Part shown: piece after piece, positions 51,396-62,188 of the stretch
Layout of the letters: each line of letters begins with the position of its first letter
Position numbering within the stretch: the stretch's first letter is position 1
NCBI RefSeq assembly: GCF_000330505.1
Contig: NW_004440309.1
Coordinates: 76,600 to 140,599 of the forward strand
Direction: 5' to 3'
Origin: Entamoeba invadens IP1
Lineage: Eukaryota; Evosea; Mastigamoebida; Endamoebidae
Length of the DNA: 64,000 bases
The notes under the pieces: model-generated
The model's database searches: none
Seen by the model: the letters and a program-made list of their open reading frames with translations, nothing else
What the model was told of the DNA's origin: nothing
Translations under genes and position numbers: made by a program

Positions 51396-51695
51396 TTAAA
51401 AAAACCAAAGAACAGCAAGAACACCAACAACGGCAACTAAAATCATTGCAATGAATATCACCATTGAACATTCCCCAAAACGCCGTGTTGTTTTAGATGC
51501 ACTCTGTCTTGTGATGTAGTAGTTGTATATCCAAATACAAGGCACAAAAAAACCAGTCACAAATAATATAAAAGCAATTCGAATTGAACTCTTCTCAATT
51601 TCACTTTTATGTGTAAAATCTTTCTCGGAAATTGGTTGAATCAATGCACATTCTTCTTGTTCTGGTGGATAGAATACATAATAAAGTTGTGACAT
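51396..51695 (-). CDS. Small two-pass membrane protein
   Basis: A 99-residue protein with two hydrophobic segments: SIRIAFILFVTGFFVPCIWIYNYY and, after a basic loop (RQSASKTTRRF), VIFIAMILVAVVGVLAVLWFF at the very C-terminus. The first 40 residues are soluble, with a YYVFYPPEQEE segment. I do not recognise a family with certainty; the G-F-F-x-P-C-x-W-I-x-N pattern is seen in several unrelated small eukaryotic membrane proteins. The first ATG in frame is 51695. A TTATATTTAG immediately before it could be a splice acceptor, so an upstream exon cannot be excluded. Confidence 0.6.
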   Translation of the reverse strand: MSQLYYVFYPPEQEECALIQPISEKDFTHKSEIEKSSIRIAFILFVTGFFVPCIWIYNYYITRQSASKTTRRFGECSMVIFIAMILVAVVGVLAVLWFF

Positions 51696-52478
51696 ACTAA
51701 ATATAATAAGATAAAACACTTCTTATATTATAACTGACTTCTTGTTGATGAAAATAAAATGATTGTTAACGTTCATCAACATGTCTAATTTCTTTTCTAA
51801 TCTTCATTGAAGATATATTCTTCTGTTTATATTCTTATAATCTCTTTCAGAGAGTTATGTTCCAAACAAATCAGATAAATATTTGATTTTAAAATCAAAT
51901 ATAAAATAATTTCATTTATTTGAATTCTTGTTTCCACTACATTTTAAAACGCTTGTTCACATTGCTAAAATAAGCGAAATAGTATTTTTGATGCTATTTT
52001 ATATTACTATAAATCGGGTAAAATGCAAAACAACCTTTGTCAAACATCACATCAACAATTTTTGAATAACATAAATTGTTGATTGGATTTTTTTTATTTG
52101 ATTTATTTCTAACAATTAAACTATATTATATAATAAATTATACTATTTTGTTTCAATTAAAAATAATTAAAATCAAAAATAAATTGACCTTTACAATTTT
52201 TTCGTACATTTTCTAAAATTAATTTTTTGGAAAAATGAACAAATCTAAGTTATTATAATAAATAAACCATAGTAATACAATTTGTTATGTGATTGAAAAA
52301 AGTATTCTTCATTCCTTAGCAATAACTATGTTCCATACAATTTGATAATTATAATAAAAACATAGTAAAAATATTAATACGACTAGTTAATTGGATCATT
52401 AGAAGACTTCATAAAATACAACACACAAATGAGACAAAATAAAGAATTAGTGTAGCTTCAGTACAGAGCGACAACGCT
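51696..52478. other. Gene-free AT-rich DNA
   Basis: 783 bases between two leftward genes. I see no gene, TIR element or RNA structure. Confidence 0.5.
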
Positions 52479-55400
52479 TCACGCGTTTTCAAGAGCATTG
52501 TTGTTCATAAAAAAGATTTTTTGTTTGACTTCGAAGTAATTTGAATTGATGCTCTTGTTAGCGCTGATCAAGTCTCTGATTGCTTTTCCTCTTTGCACAA
52601 ACGGTCGCAAGACCGAATCTCCCATCAAAGCGTTGTGGACAGCCCGACTCGCGTTTAATGCGGTTTCTCTCACAAGCTGTGGCAAATTCTCGTAAGCCAC
52701 GATATCTCCATGGATCAATGGGCCAAACATTGGGATGTTTCCATTACGATAGATTTCAATGCGAAACCCTAATTTGTGGGGTCTAATGATGATGAAGACG
52801 TTAGTAAATTGTGTCGCCAAAGCTTCTATATTAATCTTCTGATTGCCTTCGACAAAGGCAACTTGCACAAATGAAGAGAACATGTGCTTTTGCTTCTCTT
52901 GAATGTTTTCGATGTCGTTCGACTGAATTGCCTTCCACAACGAATTGAAGAGGATTTCGTCCCGACATGTCGAGTAATAGTCTGTCGGCTTCTCAAAAGT
53001 GGAGGACTGAATATTCCAACTAAGTGATTCCTCAAAGACCAAATATTCTTTTGAAGGTTCAACATTAGTTAATGACTCTACCAACGTCTGTTGGTCTTTC
53101 ACATAGTATAACGCAACTTTATGTGTCTCTCGGAGTGGCAATTTGTCAATTTGGCGAATCGCCAATTTGAATCGATCGGTCATCTCAAACGGACATACAC
53201 TTTTTGTGAATGAAGGAAGTGCATTAGTTTCGATAATGCTTGATACAAATGATGATATACTGCCATTCTTAGTAAATTTGGTTCGCTCCGGTACTTCGTT
53301 CCGTTCGATTTTAAGACTATTCATCATCTCCTTATATTGATCGACACGATTCCCAAACAACACAACATCATCTTCATACGTTTTCACATCATATATTTCG
53401 CTTGCATTGTCCCACGAAAAGTCGCTAAATTGTTCTTTCAGCGTGTCCAACATCTCTTCTATTTTCCCTTCATTTTTAAATACCGTGTCTTTGTATTTCT
53501 GTTCGACTAATTTTAACACTAAATCCTCCCAATTCGCTTTCTTGATGTCTTCTACTATTGAAGAACTCCCTCCATGTAACTGAGACTCGACCCAAAGCTC
53601 TTCAACATCCCACACCCAACGCCCTAAAGCATCTCGAATGATAATTCGGCAGAGACTCTTATTATTCTCTTTGATATCTACTTTGGTCTTCTTCTCAACA
53701 TTTAACTGTGTCCGCGGTGTTTCCTCAAGAAGCTCTTCTAAAAGCTCATCACTGATCTCTGTAGACTCTTTTGTTTCTTCTATTTTAGTCACAATGAACT
53801 CTTTACTGATCGACATGACTCGGGAGTCCCCAAGTACAAACCACTCCGCTGTCGACGTCTCTTCTTTTCCACTGATCTTGTCGATACCCTTATTGCCGAA
53901 GATTCCAAAATGATGCATCACCGTCTCTACAAAGAGTTCGGCGCCTTCTGCGCCGCCCATCTTGTTGGTCTGTTCATTTTTCATTGACATCGCAACAACA
54001 AAGGAATTGAACATCTTTTGGACAAACTCAATAGTGATGTCCATTGCGAGTACACTCCGCTCTCCAGAAAACAAATCCGAGAGTGTCAAAAAGATGCCCC
54101 CAACAATCGCATTGTCCAATTCCTTTTTCTCAATTTTGTCGAGGAGAGTCGAGACCAACGAAACGACCACCTGGTCTGGTAAAAGATGTTGATGGAGGAG
54201 AATGATCGCATTGAATATGTTGTCTGTGATTGTTGTTGACTGTTTTGGAGTTATCATATTCAGAACAAGATCTAAGACATCATTAATATACCTCTGTTGT
54301 GTCATTTGAGTGTCAACTAAATGTCTAATGAACTTCTCGATGATCCACACAATTTCGATCTTCCCAGACGCTGATTTAAACTCTTCAACTACGTGAGATA
54401 AAACAGAAGTGATCATTTCATTGATGTCACCCTCTATTGTAAAGTACTGAAGGATCTCAGAATTGTTGAAACAGACGTCTAACGTCGATGATATTAAAAA
54501 CGCAATTTGGACCTCTTCATTCCCTCCAAAGTTGACGTTTTTAAACGATTTCAGAAGTGCTAAGAATTTTGGAATTAAGACTTCTGCGCCAGGGAGTCCA
54601 ATTGTGAAGATCTGAGAACACCCAATTAAGACGTCTTCTACTGCTTTCTCGTTATCACAAGTAATGTTCTGAATGATCTCATAGAAGTAGTTATATACCG
54701 CATTAGTGATTTTGGGGACTTTCCTGACCATCAAGTTACACAACATTTTGTAGAGCAAATGTTGCTCATCTCCCAAATCAACTGTCTTAATCAGCTTAAT
54801 CAAATGGGGCATATAAACTTCGTACATCTGAATTCGTCCCTTTTCAAGTACGTCATCCAAAGTTTCACCTCTTCCATCTACGTCTAATAAGAATTGTATA
54901 ATTGATATTAAAGAGTGGCAACAGTTGACTTGTGCTATTGGGTCCAACCCGTCAATGTCTTCAAAAATGCCATTAAAGATGTTCCACAAGTTAAGTAAGT
55001 CGTCTGTAGTAAAATCAGTCAAATATCCCTTTAATTCCTTATCCTCAGGAAGTTCCTTTTTGTCATTCTCTTTCACGTCCAAATACACAAAATTGGAATT
55101 CTTCACTTTCATCATTTCAAGTTGCGACGGTAGACTTTTGATTTGCGCTTCTCTGAGCGTGTAATGTTGATTGATTAACTCCTTTGTGATTTGGAAGAGC
55201 TTCCTTTCAACTTCTGAAATGATCAAATCGTTCTTCAAAAAGGGCTTCAAGTCCTGGTGAAGCTTCTTCCACCCTTCGATGTCGTATCTGTTCCAATAGA
55301 TCCATACGATGAACAAACAGTTCATCACAACAGTAACAAGAGAGACTGTCTGGACTCCAACTTTTTCTGGCAAAAACCCGATCGTTCCTATCGCCAAAGT

Positions 55401-56676
55401 GTTGACAACTTCTTTCTTCAAGTCATCACTGAAGTAATTTTGTTTCTCCAAACACCCGGTGAACGACTTCACCAAATTTTGAATCAAAATTTTGACTTCG
55501 GGCTCTTCGTTCTCTTTGTTTTTGATAAACAGTTGCGATATTTTCGTTATAACACTCTTTTGAAAGACAAGAAGGTTCTCCGCGTTGACGGACCCAACAA
55601 GAAACACGCTCACCTCATTCATTATAAAGTTATTTAGATACGATTGTACTGTTCTTGTGATCATTTGATATTCAATCACGTTCAGTGTTAAACATTGGTC
55701 GTACAGAACAGTCATCAGTTCCAAAAGCTTCTCGTGATACGGCGCAAGTGCTTTCAGCAAATCAAAATTGCACATCGTTTTCAGAACAAAGTCAAGTAAG
55801 TCACTTGGGATGTTCGCAATGAATCCCGTCTTTTGTTTGTACGTATCCAAAAAGATTGCTTTACAATAATTGGGCACCAAATACGACAAAATGTGTTTGA
55901 AAAATGGGTACAATATTTCGGTGTTCTTAATCAACTCCGTAAAGAAAATTTCCAGCAATTGGAAGCTTTGTTGTTTTGGTTTTGGACTCTCCACGGGGTT
56001 TTCTATAATTTGTGGTGTTGGTACACCAACGGGCAAGTGAGTGCAAGTCAAGTGTAACGTGACATCCGATGAAAAGCATTCCAAGTTCAAAACACCAATA
56101 AACAATTTGAGGTATGGCAATTCCTCGTCTGTTGCGTTCAGTTTAGTGATCATCATCAAAAACTTTTGGAAGACGTCTTTGCGCATTTTGAATGGAGTTT
56201 CGACGGCCAAGAACGTTGTAAGAATGGATACTAGACATAAGTATATATATATTAATATATACTAATTAACTAACTAATATATACACGTTACTATTAATAT
56301 AAGTTATTATATTATAACAATAATAATACTACTAATACCAAAGAATCAAACCAAGAGGTTCTACAAAAGTGATTTCACTTGGAGAGTAGTTGTCTGCAGC
56401 TAACTCCAAAAGTGTTTGGACGATGAGTGCGTCCTTCTCAGTTAGTATTCTCTGCTTTTTATTTGCACTGTCAAGTATTGGTGGGTAAAGTGTGAAAAGG
56501 TGGTGCAGTGATGGTTTGTTGTCTTTAAATAGTTGCATGAGCTCACTCTCCTTTTTATTCTCCAAGAAAAACAAAATCGACTTTTGTCGTGTCGTCGGGT
56601 CAGTTTTGCTATCCAAAATCGAAATGCGATGTTTCTTCAATTTCTTGTCTATGTCGCCACCTTTTGATTTACTCAT
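52479..56676 (-). CDS. RalGAP-like protein (beta-type Rap/Ral GAP domain), spliced
   Basis: Exons 56352-56676 and 52479-56230 join across a 121-base intron (GTTTGA donor, TAG acceptor) to give 1358 residues. The joint reads EPLVSILTTFLAVETPF. Most of the protein is helical repeat. The C-terminal 200 residues resemble the Rap/Ral GAP domain of RalGAP and tuberin: HKVALYYVKDQQT, then FRIEIYRNGNIPMFGPL, GDIVAYENLPQLVRETALNASRA. RalGAP complexes switch off Ral-type GTPases and act upstream of exocytosis and TOR. Where active subunits carry the catalytic Asn in a KxRHIGND motif, this protein has KHMFSSF, so it may be the non-catalytic beta-type partner. Exon 1 carries a basic N-terminus and FFLENKK, as in RalGAP N-termini. 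GAACTTGAAA lies 10 bases before the start. Confidence 0.85.
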
Positions 56677-56685
56677 TCCTTATCT

Positions 56686-56695
56686 TTTCAAGTTC
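56686..56695 (-). promoter_or_regulatory. GAACTTGAAA motif before the RalGAP-like gene
   Basis: An exact 10-base copy on the coding strand lies 9 bases before the ATG at 56676. Confidence 0.5.
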
Positions 56696-57308
56696 CTCTA
56701 TGTATTTTTGTGTCTCACGGTTTACTATATTTAATTATGATTTAATTATTATTTTATAGTTTAATAATTTGGTTACCATGTAAGACTCCTCCCTTTTTTA
56801 TACGTTTGTTTAAAGCATTTGATTCAAAGCATTTTTACTTGTATTATTAAAAAAATTTAAGGCTTTGCAATATAATGAAGGTTTAGTCCAAAACCACCTT
56901 TTAGGTAATAAGATCTTAATTATCCTTTTCAAGTTGTTTTGAAGTTCTTCTTCCTTTTGGTTGAACAAGTTTGTTCAAAACCAAGAGAAAAAACATCCAA
57001 ACAACAATTTGGATGTTTTTTTTTTAATAAATTAAATAGAAACTATATGATTATACTAAAATTGAACAAAAAAATGTCTTTGTCTAGTTTTTTTATTATT
57101 AATTATTTATTTATTTATTTCACTACTGTCAAGTTTCTATTTATATCCTTTTTTTTTCTTTTTTTGAAAAAAATTATTTTTTAATTGTTTGATTTCATTT
57201 TATTATTATAAATTATAATAATATAAATTATATCATTTAAGTATTATTTCAACTATTTACAAAACATATAAATAATACAAATAATTCATGTTATATAACT
57301 ATAATAAA
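56696..57308. other. Gene-free AT-rich DNA
   Basis: I see no gene. The 81-codon frame at 56939 is Phe/Ile/Lys-rich and looks random. Position 56986-57015 has a short inverted repeat around AAACATCCAAA. Confidence 0.5.
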
Positions 57309-57702
57309 TTAACCTTAGCAAGTCAACTGAATCAACTTTTTTTGTGCGAAGGTGAAATCTGGATAAGATTTATCTAGATCATAATTTATTTTTAGAATAA
57401 TTAAAAATAAATTCAAAACACGAAATCGATTAGTTTTCGCGCAAACTACTGGTCTTTACAGACCCATGTTTTCTATTTTCCATGTGTTCAAAATAGTCAA
57501 CACTTGCTGTTACGAGACATACACATGAATTTTCATTAGAGCGTTTCGGAATTTATCAATTTTTCATTATTTAAATTGGTTTGTGACACGCAGTTCTTAA
57601 TTTAAGATCTTTTTAGTTCAAATACAAAAATAAAAAAAGTGACTTATTTTAAGTGAAAAAATCAAGGATATAAATTATCCAGTTTTCACTTCGTAAGGTT
57701 AA
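57309..57702. mobile_element. piggyBac-like MITE, copy 2 (inverted)
   Basis: A 394-base copy of the 6379-6770 element, in opposite orientation, bounded by TTAA at 57309-57312 and 57699-57702. The two copies are about 95 percent identical by eye over the parts compared. Confidence 0.85.
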
Positions 57703-57733
57703 CAATTATGAAAATAATTAAATATAAATTATA

Positions 57734-57962
57734 AAGTCTGTCTAAAAACGTTGTCTGCTTGTAAAACGTTGTCCATTTGACAAAATTTTACACAAAATAT
57801 GTTGAAAAAATTAGGAATTAGGTAAAAACGATCAAATCCCGGTAAAAATTATGAAACGATGTTTTGGGATTGTTTCGATTTGTTTCCCGAAATATTCCAG
57901 TTTTGATGGTCCAAAAATGCCTGGACAACGTTGGAGAGCGGACAACGTTTTCAGACTGACTA
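57734..57962. mobile_element. Tc1/mariner-like MITE, divergent longer relative
   Basis: A 229-base element beginning AAGTCTGTCTAAAAACG and ending with an imperfect complement, flanked by TA at 57732-57733 and 57963-57964. Its right part (CCCGAAATATTCCAG, ATGGTCCAAAAATGCC) aligns with the elements at 3054-3233 and 28751-28928. Its left part has a duplicated AACGTTGTC block at each end. Confidence 0.7.
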
Positions 57963-58154
57963 TATTAATTTTTTTATTATACTACAATTCCAATAAACTA
58001 TAATTGAATTATAACAAATGTTAGATTAATTACTTTACAAAGAAAAAGAACTAAAAACCATCAAACTTAATAACAACTAAAAATAAAACGTCAAAGTGAG
58101 ATATTTAGATCCCAAATTTTCAAGAACACCAAAACTTAAAAAATATAAAAACCG

Positions 58155-59671
58155 ATGAAAAAACGTATTGGAGGAATTCGAAAAGTTTCCGACATTCCAG
58201 CGAACGCGCCACAAGTAGCGGAGTCGATCTCCATAATTACAAAAACGCCACGTGAAGAAAATTCGGGGTTTATATTTTGGGAGATGTGTCGGACGTACGA
58301 TTTCTACTTATTGCGCTTGATGATGCGCCACTCGACGTCGACAGTCCCTGAATTTTGGGATTCGTTGAGAGACCTTTTTGAAGAGAGTGGACAAATCTAT
58401 CGAGTACTTTCCGAGGAATTAGAATTTGATGTTTCCAACACGTCGGAGGAACAATTTTTACTTCGCGCGAATAGTGGCGCGACGCATTTGTTATCAAGTG
58501 TCATGAGAAGAGACTTAACTTCTTTACTTGAAAAACATATGAACCCCATTATACAAAGTGTTAACCACATCACTGACGAAATCAACTTGGACCAAGACGC
58601 TTCGAACTTCTCGGAAAGTACATCGACCATTTCGGAATTGTTGAGACTCCACTGCACAAGGTTTTTAACACTGGGAACAGACATCCCGAAGGAAATTAAA
58701 TACATCTTCGCGCGACTGAGAACGGCCGTCGAGAAGAAATTTGCGGGGAGCGGGACGCGAGCTATTGCGATCATCATTTTCCATCGACTTATCACCCCTG
58801 CGTTGATCTCGCCAGCGAATTACAACTCGTGTTGTTTGTTTTTTGAAGTAGACATAATGGGTACTCAAAAGTAGTGATCACCCCAACGGAAAACGCAAAG
58901 AAAGTGTTGATGACGCTTGCGAAGATCTACCAATCGTTCATCCAACAAGGCCAAGAACCATTGAAGAAAACGATGGCAGTGTTCAATCAATATGTCGAGT
59001 CGATGTATGACCCGATGAATAAGTTTTTGGATAGCATTTCCGTGGAAACTAAAGAACCGGACATGCACAAGTCACCGATTTTGTCGCGACAAATACTTGA
59101 TAATGCGTGTGAGAAGTGTCGAGCTGTTGTTTGTTCTGCGACACAACAAGTCTTGGGGAATTTAGTCACAAAGTCATTGGAAGATGGAAAGCAAATTGTG
59201 TTGGAACATTTCTTGGCATTGATGTGCGAAGACTGGTCGAATAAAGAGGCGCTAAAGGAGTTACAACAACCGAAGTCACTTGCCCTCTTTAATGACGAAA
59301 TCGACAGAAGTTATAACGAGGTGACTGAAGGGTTTGAAAAGACTGTAATGATGCGTATTAAAAAGATTAATGAACTCTCGGACGAGATCTTTTACTTGAG
59401 GAGTATCATAGAAGAATGCTGTAATCGAAACGGAACGGACTTTGAAAAGGTGATTGAAGAGTATCAACCATATACACCACTCCCACCTCCAGTCTACACT
59501 GAAGAAAGGTGTGGAAAAGGGATTCTGGAATTGGATGAGTACTCGTTGAGGGATGTGGCATCGAAAATATCGTATATGGGATCAAACCCAAATTCAACTG
59601 CGTCGAACTCGGCTATTGAAGGATCAATGGGGAAATCAGATGCGACTGGGAGTGAGCAACTAGCTGAGTAA
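58155..59671 (+). CDS. Ras GTPase-activating protein (RasGAP domain), spliced
   Basis: Exons 58155-58833 and 58875-59671 join across a 41-base intron (GTTTGT...TAG) to give 491 residues. The RasGAP domain spans about 50-280: QFLLRANSGATHLL carries the arginine finger (R104) in the context of TLFRxNxLxT, and AIIIFHRLITPALISP matches the FLRFxxPAIxxP motif. The joint continues with LITPTENAKKVLMTLAKIYQSF, the end of the domain, so splicing completes it. RasGAPs stimulate GTP hydrolysis by Ras-type proteins. The remaining 210 residues are helical with a low-complexity Ser/Asn end (GSNPNSTASNSA). There is no other recognisable domain such as calponin homology or IQ, so it is not a standard IQGAP. 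Confidence 0.88.
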
Positions 59672-60041
59672 AGCACTCATTTTTTACATTCACTTGAAAA
59701 ATTCTGCTATTTATATTTTGGAGTATAATAAGATTGACCATTTCCCCTTGTCTAAGTCTATAGAGTATTGTGTTCAGTCTTAGTCATCAACTCACCTTTC
59801 TTTTCAAAGTTTTATTAGGCATAAAAAGGCTGAAAAAAAGGCAATACATTTTGTCCGCGCTTTCCTTGTTTTTTCTATTGAGAAGTGAACGGATTGATGA
59901 AATTGGCGAGCAATTAATAATTAATTAATAATATATTATTAATTAATTAGTTTTTTATAAATAATAAAAAATGAATTTTATTGAGAAGGAAATAATCAAA
60001 AAGTGAAAAATCAGAAAAAAGAAAAACTCTAAAAAAGAGAT
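59672..60041. other. Intergenic DNA
   Basis: 370 bases with no gene. The right part is A-rich with AATTAATTAATAATATATTATT palindromic runs. Confidence 0.45.
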
Positions 60042-60642
60042 ATGCCCATCACTACAGATGGCCTTGAAGAAGTTAATTCTTCTGCACTTTTAATAACAGT
60101 CATCCTCTTGTTATTGGGTTCCCTCTTGTTTGGTGTTATCACTAAATTGGTATATAACTATTTGTTTGTTCTGTCATAACTATCATATCAAAATAACTCA
60201 TAGAACTACACAAGAGAAGTTGGAAGAAGTCATGCTGGTCGAGTCAAGACCATTGTTACGAAAAAGTTCAAGTTTGTCACTCACACGTTCTTCGCTGCAA
60301 CGAAGAAGCTCCTCAAAACTTCATATCAGCTCAAATCAATTCGACACCGTTTTGCAACCAAAGGACTTGCCCATTGTAAACCCAAGTTATTACGTTCAAA
60401 AAGATGATGATGGTATCGACGAATACTATGAAAACGGAAATGACTACAACTCACAGTTCCTTTCAGTCTATTATAACAACGTTAATACACTCAACACCGT
60501 CTCTGGGTATCAACCAATCACTTTTAATGTCGATCCATACTCACCAGCAAAAGTCAGTCGAATGTCATCATCTTCGTCTTCGCTGATCAACTTTTCGCCA
60601 CCAAAAAGTATAGTAAGAAAAGGTGGTAATATGAATAATTGA
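60042..60642 (+). CDS. Single-pass membrane protein with Ser-rich tail, spliced
   Basis: Exons 60042-60163 and 60204-60642 join across a 40-base intron (GTTTGT...TAG), giving 186 residues. Exon 1, which is short and easily missed, encodes an acidic N-terminus and one membrane segment (ALLITVILLLLGSLLFGVI). Exon 2 encodes a basic Ser-rich tail (LLRKSSSLSLTRSSLQRRSSSK, split here only for reading: RKSSSLSL and RRSSSK) followed by Asn/Tyr-rich sequence and SRMSSSSSS. The positive residues directly after the membrane segment suggest the tail is cytosolic. RRxSS and RKSSS sites could be kinase targets. No family is recognised. The protein might be a small receptor tail or adaptor; that is a guess. 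Confidence 0.75.
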
Positions 60643-60958
60643 ATGAATTTGATGTATCAATGTATCTTAGACAAACTATTCCTCAATTAAAGCAGTATTT
60701 TAATTAAACTTCAAGAATAATATAATACTATTCAATTAGTTAAATTATAAATTTTATAATATCATAATATTTAATATTTATAATATAATATAATATAATT
60801 AAAGTATAGTAAAAATAAAAACACATGTTAATTATTGAAAAAAATGGAAGAATGAAGACAAAATTTTTAAAAAAGTTTTTAAAAAAGTTTTCAAATTTTT
60901 TCAACAGAAGACGTCAAAACAAAAGAGAAAAACTCATAAAAAGAAAACTGTAAAACTA
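60643..60958. other. Upstream region of the ADA2 gene
   Basis: No gene is seen. It contains a tandem pair TTTTTAAAAAAG at about 60866-60890 and an ATAATATAAT run. Confidence 0.45.
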
Positions 60959-61990
60959 ATGGAAATGCGATCACGGCGGGTAGTCCAACCCATCGAAATT
61001 CCTTTCCACTGTAATAACTGCAAGAAAGATATCACTAAAGTCACTCGTGTTAAATGTGATACGTGCACTGATTTTGATTTGTGTTTGGAATGTTTTAGCG
61101 AGGGGATTGAAATGCAAGAACATAAGAATAACCACCCATATCATATTGTCAGAAATATGCACTACTCATTACTCACAGAAGACTGGGGAGCGGATGAAGA
61201 ACTCTTGTTACTCGAAGCAATTGAATATTGTGGGCTGGGCGATTGGTTTGGTGTGTCGGAATATATGGGAACAAGGTCGGCTAAAGAATGCCAAGAACAC
61301 TACGAAAAATACTACTTGGAGGCGAGTACACAACCACTGCCAGATATTGGGAAGGCATATGCGAATTTACACCCGGAAGTCGTGGGGACGGTTTTGCCAT
61401 ATGCAAGAGGAGCATTCGACACTAGAGCGGAAAAAGAAAAGGAGGCAACGCCATTCCATGGCACAGCAAACACTAAACCAACGAAAGAAACACACGAGTG
61501 TAACTTTTCATCGTTCAGAAGGGAATTTGAGTTTGAATATTTTAATAATGCGGAGTTGAATGTGATGGACTTGAAGTTTGAGGATAAAGACACGACCGAC
61601 GAACGCGAGAGCAAATTGAGAAAACTCGAAAGGTACACGAAAATGTGTTTAGAAAGAAAGCGCATTCGAGACATCGTTATCAACAACAATTTAATCGATT
61701 CAAAAAAATTGAAAAGTTCAGAACGAAAGCGAAGTAAAGAAGAGGCGGAGATATGGGAGAAGTATCGGTTATTCATGAATGTTTTGGGGAGAGAGGAGTT
61801 TGAGAAGTATGTGCGGACTATGGTGGAGGAGGAAGAATGTCGGAAAAAACTCATTCAATACAAGTTGTGGAGGAAAGAGGGGTATCAAAGCCTTGAAGAA
61901 GGGAGAGGGGGAACACGATATGTTGGAAGAAAAGGCGCAAAAGGTGCAAAGGCAGCACATAAAGGTGGAAAGAAACCAATTCATCGATAA
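60959..61990 (+). CDS. ADA2: ADA2-type transcriptional adaptor
   Basis: A 343-residue intronless protein. It starts with a ZZ zinc finger (residues about 16-62: FHCNNCKKDITKVTRVKC, then CDTC-type pair and CLECF, ending in H-x-x-H), followed by a SANT/Myb-like domain (EDWGADEELLLLEAIEYCGLGDWFGVSEYMGTRSAKECQ region, about 72-120). This order is diagnostic of ADA2, which partners the GCN5 acetyltransferase in SAGA-type complexes and stimulates histone acetylation. The middle FRREFEFEYFNNAE matches the conserved ADA2 core that follows SANT (R-x-E-F-x-x-E-x-x-N-x-A-E). The usual C-terminal SWIRM domain is not evident; the protein ends in a Gly/Lys-rich basic tail, shorter than yeast Ada2 (434). 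Confidence 0.93.
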   Translation: MEMRSRRVVQPIEIPFHCNNCKKDITKVTRVKCDTCTDFDLCLECFSEGIEMQEHKNNHPYHIVRNMHYSLLTEDWGADEELLLLEAIEYCGLGDWFGVSEYMGTRSAKECQEHYEKYYLEASTQPLPDIGKAYANLHPEVVGTVLPYARGAFDTRAEKEKEATPFHGTANTKPTKETHECNFSSFRREFEFEYFNNAELNVMDLKFEDKDTTDERESKLRKLERYTKMCLERKRIRDIVINNNLIDSKKLKSSERKRSKEEAEIWEKYRLFMNVLGREEFEKYVRTMVEEEECRKKLIQYKLWRKEGYQSLEEGRGGTRYVGRKGAKGAKAAHKGGKKPIHR

Positions 61991-62188
61991 TGTTATTTGT
62001 ATCACCATAATTACTATTGGAGTATGAAATGGTGTTGTTATATAAATGTTGGTGCTACAAGAGTAGAGTTGAAATCTATTTGTTGTTTACTATTGTCATT
62101 TAACATTTAAATTAGTAATGAACTCTATCAATAAATATATAATAAAACAAACATAATAACAATAGTTATATAAAAAGTACAATAAAAG

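Noticed and set aside
58155..59671. RasGAP as two adjacent genes
   Set aside because: A 41-base GTTTGT...TAG intron joins them in frame inside the RasGAP domain.
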